Below, piece by piece: positions 57,014-63,968 of a stretch of 64,000 bases of DNA. The stretch covers positions 59,654 to 123,653 of the forward strand of contig JARGNG010000012.1 in assembly GCA_029213265.1 (NCBI GenBank), given 5' to 3'. Source of the DNA: Verrucomicrobiales bacterium (GTDB lineage: Bacteria; Verrucomicrobiota; Verrucomicrobiia; Verrucomicrobiales; DEV007). The notes beneath the pieces are model-generated. The model did no database searches and was not told the DNA's origin. It saw nothing but the letters and a program-made list of their open reading frames with translations. Numbering within the stretch: position 1 is the first letter of the stretch; every line of letters begins with the position of its first letter. A program made the translations under genes and the position numbers.

Positions 57014-57361
57014 TCAGTCAGAAATCGACAGCTCCTCCAATTCCCAACCTTCATCGACTGCCTTTATCACTCCCTCGAATTCCGTCCTGACCGTCGCACC
57101 AAACGAATTTTGTGAGTCGACAAACGCCCGGACTCGATAGCGATCTCCTCCCAATTCTGTGACATATTGAGAGCCGTGTGAAGGGAACTCAGCAGTTTTT
57201 GGTGACTTCAATTTCTTCTCAACGAATTGCTGCATGTAAGCCCACGCTCCATGTTTGCTGCTACTACCTGCGGAATCACTGCCAAGGTTGAATAGCCCCA
57301 CAACAATTAGGATTAGAATCCCAGCGAGAAGAACGAAAATAAACGTGCATCCTTTTTTCAT
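57014..57361 (-). CDS. Small membrane-anchored protein of unknown function
   Basis: 115 residues. A lysine-containing start and one hydrophobic helix (CTFIFVLLAGILILIVVGLF) indicate an inner-membrane anchor or uncleaved signal. A ~70-residue soluble domain follows (WAYMQQFVEKKLKSPKTAEFPS..., GGDRYRVRAFVDSQNSFGATVRTEFEGVI), of a type common in accessory regions of many bacteria: a KSPxTAxFP turn followed by RVRAFVDSQNSFGA strands. I know no established function for it. It is nearest to the distal att site and divergent from the XRE regulator (67-bp gap), an arrangement typical for a regulator and its target. Confidence 0.82.
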   Translation of the reverse strand: MKKGCTFIFVLLAGILILIVVGLFNLGSDSAGSSSKHGAWAYMQQFVEKKLKSPKTAEFPSHGSQYVTELGGDRYRVRAFVDSQNSFGATVRTEFEGVIKAVDEGWELEELSISD

Positions 57362-57428
57362 GATCTAATTTTCTTTGCTACTTTCTGTATGTCGATAAAA
57401 AAGTCGCAAACTCCTATCTCTATGAAGA

Positions 57429-57668
57429 GTGGGATCGCATCAAACAGGACAGCGGGAGATCAGCAAAAAGCTCGGCGGGGTCATACGCGCCAAGCGTTTG
57501 GAAATCGGCATGTCTCATGAAAAATTTGCCGAATCATCGGGCCATCACCGAACTTACATCGGATTTCTTGAGAGAGGGGAGAGGTGTCCGAATATCGCAA
57601 CTCTTGAGAGAATTGCACAAGCTCTCGGTAGCAATATCTCAGATCTTTTGCGGGAAGCGGGATATTGA
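57429..57668 (+). CDS. XRE-family regulator, C-protein-like
   Basis: 79 residues from GTG 57429; an in-frame TGA at 57423 excludes earlier starts. Helix-turn-helix ~12-70: LGGVIRAKRLEIGMSHEKFAESSGHHRTYIGFLERGERCPNI in parts, then ATLERIAQALGSNISDLL. It is clearly related to the C protein at 60089-60316 (YIG-ERG--P-I-E-IA-A-G), so it may be a second controller or the island's maintenance regulator. Directly downstream lies a large palindrome containing TTGAAA-N4-TTTCAA, and the same core occurs at the serine recombinase start; it is the best candidate to bind those sites, which is inference. Confidence 0.88.
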   Translation: MGSHQTGQREISKKLGGVIRAKRLEIGMSHEKFAESSGHHRTYIGFLERGERCPNIATLERIAQALGSNISDLLREAGY

Positions 57669-57671
57669 AGG

Positions 57672-57701
57672 AATGAGTTTGAAAATATTTTCAAACTCAT
57701 T
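57672..57701. terminator. 30-nt perfect palindrome after the XRE gene, terminator and/or operator
   Basis: Arms AATGAGTTTGAAAAT and its complement meet without a mismatch, followed by TTCTT. As RNA it forms a long stem that could end both the XRE gene and, from the other side, the unknown gene. Its centre, TTTGAAA-ATAT-TTTCAAA (57678-57695), has the same core as the inverted repeats at 56882 and 59903, so it may also be a protein-binding site. Confidence 0.6.
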
Positions 57702-57728
57702 TTCTTGATGTTTCAGGCTACGCTCCGT

Positions 57729-59084
57729 TCAATCGAAAGGAAGAAAGTTTAACGGTCCTTCCCCCGGTTTTGAAGGGTAGTCGCTAGCGTGCTTCTGAAG
57801 TGCATCCAATGCCATTCGATAGCTGGATGTGACCACGTAGGTGCAACCTGATGATTCAAGTATCCCCTTTCGTCTGAGAGCATGAAGTTGCTTCAAAATA
57901 GGCCGTGCGGCAGTTGATCGTGACGAGATGCTACCGTTGTGAATGAGCAGGCAGAGAATATCTTCCGCGTGTTCTCCTGACACACGAATGATCTCTAAAA
58001 GCAACCTGATCGAAGACTTTTGCGATGGTGCTAATTTTCGCATTTTTCCAAGATAGGCGAAAAACTTGTTCAATGCCTTCGCCGCCTTTCCAGCAGTAAA
58101 ATTCAGCAGCTGCTCGATTTGCCATTGCGGGTCGGTGTGGGGACTAATCTCCTGGAATCGGCGTTGGCCGGAAAGCGAATGAATCACTTCAAAGCGAATT
58201 CTTCGATTCGTCTTCGCATAGATCCGTATCGTTTCGCCTGTCCGCGATTCAATCCTCAATGCACGGCTATTGACCACTCTCTCTTCATCAACTTGTACTT
58301 GGAACTCACGCACGACGGAAAGCTTCTCACCAAAAGCACGCATCGGCCGTTCCAACATCGCCACTGCTCCTGTCGGGTCATCCGAAATAAATTCCCAGTA
58401 GCTTTCGACCGATTTCAGGTTGAGCAACCGATCGATTCTTTGCCAAGAGATAGGCGAAACAAATTCATTTGCCCGATGCAATTCTTCCTCCCACGAATCA
58501 ATCACCGCATCAAGATATCGCTGCACACTACCGAATGAACTTTGAGGATCTGAGTTTTCGAAGAATTCTTCATCGTCTGGAATCCAATTGTCTCTTCCAT
58601 CCAAGGAGAACTCGCCCCCGAATTCGTCGGGCAGATTTTGACGCATCATATGCGGCTTGTCAGTTTCGCTCAGATTTCCTTGGTGCAAGATCCAACGCGT
58701 CGGATTGATCTGGATTGCTAGTCTAAGGTAAGTCTGCGTTTCCAAGTTCGAATTTTCATTGAAATACTTCGAGAACTTGACGGCGCCCTGGAAAAGCGGA
58801 GTGCCGAAGTTCTGTGAACCCCATTCGAATTTGCTTCGACGCACCTGCATTGACCTTCGCAGACCTCCCGAATTATCAGGAGCTCTGAAAATCCAGCCAT
58901 GCAGAGATGACTGTGTTTCTCTTTGATCCTTCGGCGGAATACCGAGGCTCCTTCGAAATGCATCAATATCAGCGACTGTGCCTGACACTCTCCATGTTCC
59001 AAGTTCGACTTCAATTCGATCAAAACGCACTCCGTCGGCGTTAACAAGATTTCTGAAAGACAATCGACGCATACTTATTTGCAC
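57729..59084 (-). CDS. Unknown island protein, 451 residues
   Basis: GTG 59084 is chosen because AGGA lies 5 nt upstream; ATG 59072 lacks a ribosome site. N-terminal half: RFDRIEVELGTWRVSGTV, then YLRLAIQINPTRWILHQGN. Middle: IRIYAKTNRRIRFEVIHS at about 285-300, a strand pattern that recalls replication-initiator proteins of phage/plasmid gene II type (KxxRIRxEV), but their catalytic tyrosine/histidine motifs were not identified. The C-terminal ~100 residues look like a winged helix (SSIRLLLEIIRVSGEHAEDILCLLIHNGSISSRSTAARPILKQL, in pieces). Thus a DNA-binding or replication-related role is possible; a defence role is equally open. It is convergent with the XRE gene around the large palindrome and follows the serine recombinase on the same strand. 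Confidence 0.82.
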   Translation of the reverse strand: MQISMRRLSFRNLVNADGVRFDRIEVELGTWRVSGTVADIDAFRRSLGIPPKDQRETQSSLHGWIFRAPDNSGGLRRSMQVRRSKFEWGSQNFGTPLFQGAVKFSKYFNENSNLETQTYLRLAIQINPTRWILHQGNLSETDKPHMMRQNLPDEFGGEFSLDGRDNWIPDDEEFFENSDPQSSFGSVQRYLDAVIDSWEEELHRANEFVSPISWQRIDRLLNLKSVESYWEFISDDPTGAVAMLERPMRAFGEKLSVVREFQVQVDEERVVNSRALRIESRTGETIRIYAKTNRRIRFEVIHSLSGQRRFQEISPHTDPQWQIEQLLNFTAGKAAKALNKFFAYLGKMRKLAPSQKSSIRLLLEIIRVSGEHAEDILCLLIHNGSISSRSTAARPILKQLHALRRKGILESSGCTYVVTSSYRMALDALQKHASDYPSKPGEGPLNFLPFD

Positions 59085-59247
59085 TTCTGTCCTACCTCAT
59101 CATCTCCTTAAAGAGAAGCAAAGATCAACCTGCGGAAAGTGTGCAGTTCAAAAGACGCTGAAAATCAGTGAAGCTGCTTTCAAGCCGGGGCTAGAAGCGA
59201 ATCACCTGATAGTCCATTTTTTCAGAATATGTGCAGCAAGCGAATGG

Positions 59248-59904
59248 CTATGACTCAATCATCTGCGAGGAAATTCTCGCCTTCACGCGCTGCACTGTCG
59301 ATATCCCCTTGCCAGTAATCTTTGCCGTATTGCGAATCGATTGTCCCTCGCGCAGCCTACGCGCCACGTCCCCATGCTTCCGAAGAAACTGATGTTGTGG
59401 AAGCTTCGATCCTCTCGGTCTTCCCAATTTTTTCCCTTTCCGCTTCGCTTCTTCTAATCCCGACCTAATTCTTTCCGACAGTGTTTCCCGTTCCGCCCGC
59501 GCCATCTCCGCGAGAAGGGCGAACATAATAGCCGCAGCGGGATTACGCTTCCCGTTAGGAAGCAGCGTCTCGATTCCTTGCTGATGCCAGTAGAGGGACA
59601 CACCGAAATCTTCCAGCGTCTCGACAAAAGCATGAGCCACGCTGTTCTTGCGGGCGAGGCGAGACACCTCGTGAACCAAGACCTTCTTAATCGCCCCGCT
59701 TCGCGCCAGCTCCTCGACTCGGTGAAGTCCGACGCGATCTTCCTCGGAAGCAGCACCGGAAATTTCCTCTTTGCAAGTCTCGACCACTTCGTAGCCCTTC
59801 GCCTCCGCAAAGGAGTTGAGTTCAGAAACCTGACGATCTGTTTCTTGCGCCGAAGTCGAAACACGAACGAGAATTGCAACAGGGATTGAAGAATGAGCGA
59901 TCAT
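59248..59904 (-). CDS. Serine recombinase (resolvase/invertase family)
   Basis: 218 residues from ATG 59904 (a TTG five codons upstream is an alternative). Catalytic domain ~8-140: ILVRVSTSAQ with nucleophile Ser16, the EVSRLARKN arginine block, and FALLAEMARAERETLSERIRSGLEEAKRKGKKLGRPRG, in pieces, leading into the C-terminal helix-turn-helix (ISTVQRVKARI). This is the small resolvase/invertase (Tn3/Hin-like) size. Such enzymes resolve dimers or invert short segments. The start codon lies inside an 18-bp inverted repeat, and a 34-bp inverted repeat follows 2 bp upstream, so it is probably autoregulated or acts at that site. Having it in addition to a tyrosine integrase is notable. Confidence 0.93.
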   Translation of the reverse strand: MIAHSSIPVAILVRVSTSAQETDRQVSELNSFAEAKGYEVVETCKEEISGAASEEDRVGLHRVEELARSGAIKKVLVHEVSRLARKNSVAHAFVETLEDFGVSLYWHQQGIETLLPNGKRNPAAAIMFALLAEMARAERETLSERIRSGLEEAKRKGKKLGRPRGSKLPQHQFLRKHGDVARRLREGQSIRNTAKITGKGISTVQRVKARISSQMIES

Positions 59905-59920
59905 TGAAACAATTTTCAAT
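59903..59920. promoter_or_regulatory. Inverted repeat ATTGAAA-CAAT-TTTCAAT over the serine recombinase start
   Basis: Perfect seven-base arms; the core is the reverse complement of the copy at 56883-56898 (TTGAAAATTGTTTCAA). It covers the ATG, so a bound repressor would block transcription or translation start. Confidence 0.55.
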
Positions 59921-59921
59921 T

Positions 59922-59955
59922 TGTATTCAAAAAATCAAGTGATTTTATGAATACA
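59922..59955. repeat. 34-bp inverted repeat, candidate recombinase or regulator site
   Basis: Left arm TGTATTCAAAAAATCA, centre AG, right arm TGATTTTATGAATACA; one mismatch between arms. A further half-site TGAATACA lies at 60022-60029. Its size fits the crossover site I of serine resolvases (~28-34 bp with dyad arms) or a repressor operator. It lies immediately upstream of the serine recombinase. Confidence 0.6.
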
Positions 59956-60038
59956 TCTCTCGCCCTGTTTTCTGCTGCTGCAGTCTTCAGAATACCGTAG
60001 GTGAATCAAGCCACCTTTCTTTGAATACAGTTTTCTTT

Positions 60039-60056
60039 CACAGACTATAGTCTGTG
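60039..60056. promoter_or_regulatory. C-box: 18-bp palindrome upstream of the controller gene
   Basis: CACAGACTATAGTCTGTG is a perfect dyad 32 bp before the C gene start. It contains GACT-AT-AGTC and is followed by a second half GGACTGTCAT, i.e. GACT...AGTC-TGTG-GACT, as in the paired C-boxes of controller-regulated type II restriction systems. The C protein is expected to activate and later repress its own operon from here. Confidence 0.82.
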
Positions 60057-60088
60057 GACTGTCATGGGGGTTAGTTCATCGTCAGGAC

Positions 60089-60316
60089 GTGAATCGTTCA
60101 GTTAGTAAGGCCTTTGGGGAAGTCGTCCGCAAGCGCAGGGTTGATTCTGGCTTGAGTCAGGAAGCACTCAGCGAGAAGGCGAATCTTCACGCCACTTATA
60201 TCGGGCTAATTGAAAGGGGAAAGCGGAACCCAACTATTGAGGCTGCCGAACAAATCGCCGCTGCGTTTGGTGTGCGACTCTCCATTCTTATTTCGGAGGC
60301 TGAGAAACTTTCATGA
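60089..60316 (+). CDS. Restriction-modification controller (C) protein
   Basis: 75 residues from GTG 60089; an ATG at 60064 is out of frame and soon stops. Small all-helical XRE protein (FGEVVRKRRVDSGLSQEALSEKANLHATYIGLIERGKRNPTIEAAEQIAAAF in pieces), the typical size and motif of C proteins (C.PvuII/C.AhdI family). They delay nuclease expression until the methyltransferase protects the host. Context supports this: the gene overlaps the HNH nuclease by four bases (ATGA-type), and a C-box palindrome lies upstream. The transcript is probably nearly leaderless. It is a paralogue of the XRE protein at 57429-57668. Confidence 0.9.
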   Translation: MNRSVSKAFGEVVRKRRVDSGLSQEALSEKANLHATYIGLIERGKRNPTIEAAEQIAAAFGVRLSILISEAEKLS

Positions 60317-60969
60317 GCTTTGAAGAATACTGCTCAAAACTGGGGCGACTCAGTGAAGTTAAACGAACGATTCTTCATAAATTGTGGGGTGAAGATTCCG
60401 GAACGTTATCCGGGGATTGGGTCAGAAGCTCAACCTTGCTCGCTCTCACTAGACAGAAATACTTTGATCGCAGAACGCGTGAACTCAGGGACGAAAAAGG
60501 CTGCGATATTGAAACTAAAAGCGTGAATGGAGGGCATTGCTATCGTTTGAATTCTGAAGTTATAAAGAATGCCAATCCGCGATTCTATCTAAGCGCGAAG
60601 GAGAAAAAGCTATTATTCGCATTGGCTAAAAACAAATGCCAAGTCTGTGGTCGACGAATGGAAGCGGGCGTGCGGGGGTTGCAAGCAGATCACAAAATTC
60701 CGCTAATTCGTGGAGGCGATCATGAAACCACAAATTGGCAGGCGGTTTGCAATGAGTGCAATGTTGGCAAAAAGCGAGCTTGCGCTGGCTGTGAGGAAGA
60801 TTGTGAGAAGTGCCCGTGGGCCTTCCCTGAGAACGTTGGAATACTAACAGTCTTACGCCTTCCCGCATTATTGCGGGACAAGATTGAAAGTAGAGCGGAC
60901 GGCGAGGGGCAAGATGCAATCGAGAGGGAAATAATCCGTTTGATCTCGTCTGCTACTGAGTTGGACTAG
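60313..60969 (+). CDS. HNH-family restriction endonuclease
   Basis: 218 residues. The C-terminal HNH domain carries zinc cysteines C109/C112 (KCQVCGRR) and C146/C149, the active-site D126-H127 in LQADHKIPLIRGGDH, Asn141 and Asn150 (WQAVCNECNVGKK), followed by an extra CAGC/CEKC cysteine group. The N-terminal ~90 residues (WVRSSTLLALTRQKYFDRRTRELRDEKGCDIE in pieces) look like a winged DNA-recognition part. Its ATG overlaps the C gene stop, giving coupled translation. Its stop overlaps the methyltransferase stop by four bases in convergent order. Together these make it the nuclease of a type II system; the recognition sequence cannot be read from the protein. Confidence 0.88.
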   Translation: MSFEEYCSKLGRLSEVKRTILHKLWGEDSGTLSGDWVRSSTLLALTRQKYFDRRTRELRDEKGCDIETKSVNGGHCYRLNSEVIKNANPRFYLSAKEKKLLFALAKNKCQVCGRRMEAGVRGLQADHKIPLIRGGDHETTNWQAVCNECNVGKKRACAGCEEDCEKCPWAFPENVGILTVLRLPALLRDKIESRADGEGQDAIEREIIRLISSATELD

Positions 60970-61961
60970 GCCGCTTGGCGATGGAGAGGGGGCAATAAAT
61001 GTTCCCCATAATCGGAAGCTACTTGTTTCTTGAGTGCCGCTAAAATTTCCTTTCCAATCGCTGCTGCCACGGGCGGAGGAAACGCGTTGCCGATTTGGCG
61101 GTAGGTGGCTGTCTTTTTTCCAGCGAATTGCCAATCATCAGGAAAGCCCTGAATTCGGGCGACCATTCGATTGGTCAATTTTGGAACGAAATCGGTCGGA
61201 AGATCGCGTGGTGGTGTCTCGTTGGCGATTCCTTTTCCATCAACCCCAAGCTCTGCCCACTGCCTTTTCGCCCTTGTGGGGCCTAAGTCTGGTCCGCCGT
61301 GCTTCTTGGAGCCTCCTACTACGGTAGGGCCGATTCCCGCTGCCTTTTTCTTCCAGTTCTTTGCACCTTCCCACCCGTTCTCTGAAATCAGATCATAAAT
61401 CGTTTCAGAAACTGTGGGCGGGTTGCTAATAGTATCAGGCCAGCGAAAACACGAGGCGTATTCTTCAAGCATTCCGACAAGAATAAACCGTGGTCTAAGT
61501 TGCGGGACTCCATAATCAGAGGAATTGAGTAATCTCCAATCGGTAAAATACCCAAGCTTTCCAAAACTTGCCAAAAGTTCGTTTCGATAGTCAGCGAAGG
61601 AGGCACTGGAAAGCCCTCGAACGTTCTCAAACATCACCGCTTTCGGGCGTATCTCCTTTGTTAATCGCAATGCTTCTGGAAATAAATCGCGTTCGTCATC
61701 TCTCCCTAACTGTTTTCCCGCTATCGAGAACGGCGGGCAGGGAACTCCACCTGCGAGCAAATCGACGCCTTTAAACGGCGTTCCGTCGAATTCCCTTAGA
61801 TCGCCATTAAACACATTCCAATTTGGCCGATTTAAATTCAGAGTCTCGCAAGCGTGAGCATCGTTTTCCACAAGTGCCGAATGCTCAAAACCGGCTTTTT
61901 CCAATCCTAGTGCTTGGCCGCCCGCTCCCGCACATATTTCAACCGAGGTAAATTTACTCAT
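60966..61961 (-). CDS. C5-cytosine DNA methyltransferase (restriction-modification partner)
   Basis: 331 residues with ordered m5C motifs: I EICAGAGGQALGLE, IV GGVPCPPFS with catalytic Cys75, VI MFENVRG (Glu112), VIII PQLRPRFILVG, then a target-recognition region (~195-265) and motifs IX-X ending RQIGNAFPPPVAAAIG. It transfers methyl groups from AdoMet to cytosine C5 in the cytosol, protecting host DNA from the HNH nuclease. It is convergent with that gene, overlapping by four bases, with its own promoter in the 108 bp before 61961. The separate promoter and head-to-tail-free layout fit early, constitutive methylation. Confidence 0.95.
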   Translation of the reverse strand: MSKFTSVEICAGAGGQALGLEKAGFEHSALVENDAHACETLNLNRPNWNVFNGDLREFDGTPFKGVDLLAGGVPCPPFSIAGKQLGRDDERDLFPEALRLTKEIRPKAVMFENVRGLSSASFADYRNELLASFGKLGYFTDWRLLNSSDYGVPQLRPRFILVGMLEEYASCFRWPDTISNPPTVSETIYDLISENGWEGAKNWKKKAAGIGPTVVGGSKKHGGPDLGPTRAKRQWAELGVDGKGIANETPPRDLPTDFVPKLTNRMVARIQGFPDDWQFAGKKTATYRQIGNAFPPPVAAAIGKEILAALKKQVASDYGEHLLPPLHRQAA

Positions 61962-62069
61962 GCTTTAGACTTGAGATTCTGGACTGTTTCGAAGATTCGT
62001 CAAGGACTGTTCAAAGGTGCATTGATTTTGGGTCAGCGTTGGTTCTTGCAGTTGCACGTTCGTGCAAAT

Positions 62070-63881
62070 CTAATCATTGCTGCTGTATAGGTGGCTTAGA
62101 TCAAGTCCTGGAAAAGTCACCTTGTCGATTAGCCTCTTTAGTTCCTTCATCTTGAAGCCTGATCCGTAGTTGAATCCGGCGTTTCTTTTGCCTGCTCCTT
62201 CTACCCATCCAAGAAGGGCGTATCGTTTTTCGTCCGAATCCGTTACTTCTCGCAGACGATCAGTGATCGCGTGGCGAAAGGAATGAAAGTCCTTTCCAAA
62301 AACCAACGCGTCATCACCTAGCGTTGACCTTGCTAGTCTTCCAAACCATTGACTGAACACCTTCGCCCGGTTTCCAGTTTGTGGGCACGGAATCATTTCC
62401 GGAAAGAGAAATCCTTTCGGATCTTCTTTCTTTCGAATCTGTGCGTATTCAAGTAACCCAATTTTTAGCAACTCTTTGTGGATTGGAACTCGACGTTCAC
62501 TAGCGGCGGTTTTCAATTGCTTCAGAATCGCTCCTGCATCGTCTGCTTCCCTGATCCAAATGAACGGTACTCCGTTTTCCTCTTTTACGTCTTCCACGAG
62601 AAGAGAAGCTGCTTCGTTCGCACGAACGCCAAGGTACATTCCCATCAGCGGAATCCAAAAGCGCCCTTCCTTAGGTTGTCCGCTTCTGTTGCGCTTGCCG
62701 CGCCATTTGAGGAATTCAGGTGACGAAAAGAGCAACTGCAATTCATCTGCCGTAAATTGCTCGCGAGCACGCTTCACAACCTTGGGCAGTTGATCCAGCA
62801 GGGCACGTGATCCAAACGGGTTGCGTTCAAGCCATCCGATTTCGACGGCATGGTTCAAGATCGCTTTAACAGCGATAAAGACATCCTTCTGACGCTTCGG
62901 TGAAATGGTCTTCGGATTCGAACATTTAGCTTCTTGATCCGCAGCTTGTTTAATCGTCTTGCCGGGGTAGCGCTTCGACGCATTTGTCGGGACGTTTGAG
63001 AGAAGTCGAACAAGCCGTTCTCCGTCTTCAAATTGAATCGCCTTTAGCTCGGTCGAGGCCTTGAAGAACTCCTTCAGAATGCGAATTGGAAGCGCGTAGC
63101 TCGACAAGGTTGCCTTGCTGAGTCTGCCTTCTTTCTTTCTGCGTGGATATCGCTCACAAATTTCATCGACACTGTGCCCCTTCGGTTCGGAAGTTGCCGC
63201 AGTCGAGTCTGCGTGTAATCCAGAGAATAAAGGATCCCTCGTTTTGAATACGCTCCCTTCGAACTCTTCGACCGTTCTCCACTGTGACTCGACAACGGCC
63301 TTTCTGAACATCCTCACGAGATCCGCGCTCGCCGTCTCGGCGTCGAACAGAAATCCCCGTTCCTTAAGAAAGCGTCGAAAGAGATCTTCCCAATCACTCG
63401 GCTGATAGCAATAAGCTCCTTCGTAGTCAGTCAGATCAGCACGTGCTGTATCTAAGACGTTGTTCTTCCAGTCTTCGTCGCGGCTTTCTCGAAAGACTTC
63501 ACGACTGGCTTCCGCCTCGGTCTCCATCTGGACAAACCACTTCAGTACTTGGTCGCGTTGATCCCCTTCTGAAAGGGTCGCAATGTCCACCAGGGGCTCC
63601 GTACGCTGCCGAAAGTGGCGAAAGGACTCATCCTCTTCTAATTGCGTCAGAAGGCGCTCAGCTTCCGCGCTGTGAATCGCTGCCTCACGAATTGCGCGCT
63701 GCTTTGCCTCGCGCCAATCCTTGGTTCGAAGACTCTTCTTCGCGTGGCTGGGTGTTAATCCGGCTTTTTCCAGTCGCTGAGGATACCGGAAATTGAAATA
63801 ATAGACGCCGTTTCTTTTGATGGTATGAGGAATCCTTGGCATGGGATCTGAGTCGGCATGTGTATCACTCTCGTGTGCCAT
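62070..63881 (-). CDS. Tyrosine recombinase (integrase) of the island
   Basis: 603 residues; ATG 63842 (MPRIPHTIKRNGVYYF) is an alternative start that removes a 13-residue acidic leader. N-terminal DUF6538-like region (~14-75), a SAM-like core-binding domain (~225-360), and the catalytic domain: Arg420 in GVRANEAASL, H533-S-F-R536 in FHSFRHAITD, a following glycine-tryptophan, and Tyr572 in FNYGSGF as nucleophile. Large integrases of this type insert islands at tRNA genes. It points away from tRNA-Cys, 67 bp from the att site, as in many tRNA-linked elements. No excisionase gene was recognised nearby. Confidence 0.95.
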   Translation of the reverse strand: MAHESDTHADSDPMPRIPHTIKRNGVYYFNFRYPQRLEKAGLTPSHAKKSLRTKDWREAKQRAIREAAIHSAEAERLLTQLEEDESFRHFRQRTEPLVDIATLSEGDQRDQVLKWFVQMETEAEASREVFRESRDEDWKNNVLDTARADLTDYEGAYCYQPSDWEDLFRRFLKERGFLFDAETASADLVRMFRKAVVESQWRTVEEFEGSVFKTRDPLFSGLHADSTAATSEPKGHSVDEICERYPRRKKEGRLSKATLSSYALPIRILKEFFKASTELKAIQFEDGERLVRLLSNVPTNASKRYPGKTIKQAADQEAKCSNPKTISPKRQKDVFIAVKAILNHAVEIGWLERNPFGSRALLDQLPKVVKRAREQFTADELQLLFSSPEFLKWRGKRNRSGQPKEGRFWIPLMGMYLGVRANEAASLLVEDVKEENGVPFIWIREADDAGAILKQLKTAASERRVPIHKELLKIGLLEYAQIRKKEDPKGFLFPEMIPCPQTGNRAKVFSQWFGRLARSTLGDDALVFGKDFHSFRHAITDRLREVTDSDEKRYALLGWVEGAGKRNAGFNYGSGFKMKELKRLIDKVTFPGLDLSHLYSSND

Positions 63882-63947
63882 ATCAGATTCCTTACTCTCT
63901 CATTATCAACAACTTGTATCAACATCAACGACTTGCGCTGTGTTGAA

Positions 63948-63968
63948 AGGCGAGGGCGGGAATCGAAC
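63948..63968 (+). repeat. Integrase-proximal attachment site inside tRNA-Cys
   Basis: The 21-bp stretch containing GGCGAGGGCGGGAATCGAAC, covering the discriminator, acceptor strand, T-stem and T-loop end of tRNA-Cys. Exact partner of 56742-56762. Confidence 0.88.

Larger units (their letters stand above)
56742..63968. mobile_element. 7.2-kb integrative element at tRNA-Cys carrying a restriction-modification system
   Basis: Bounded by 21-bp direct repeats, one being the 3' end of tRNA-Cys. A 603-residue tyrosine recombinase lies 67 bp from the tRNA. The interior is visibly AT-richer than the flanking DNA and has its own short-gene style. Cargo in order: small membrane-anchored protein, XRE regulator, unknown 451-residue protein, serine recombinase, C protein, HNH nuclease, C5-methyltransferase, integrase. 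No conjugation, replication or capsid genes are evident, so it is probably a mobilisable or satellite-like island. Bounds depend on the att repeats; the tRNA continues past the window. Confidence 0.85.

Noticed and set aside
56824..57054. 76-codon minus-strand frame at the island edge
   Set aside because: Overlaps the end of the small membrane protein gene, has no ribosome site and no recognisable protein features.
56742..63968. Prophage as the nature of the island
   Set aside because: No capsid, terminase, portal, tail or lysis genes are present; only integration, regulation and restriction-modification functions.
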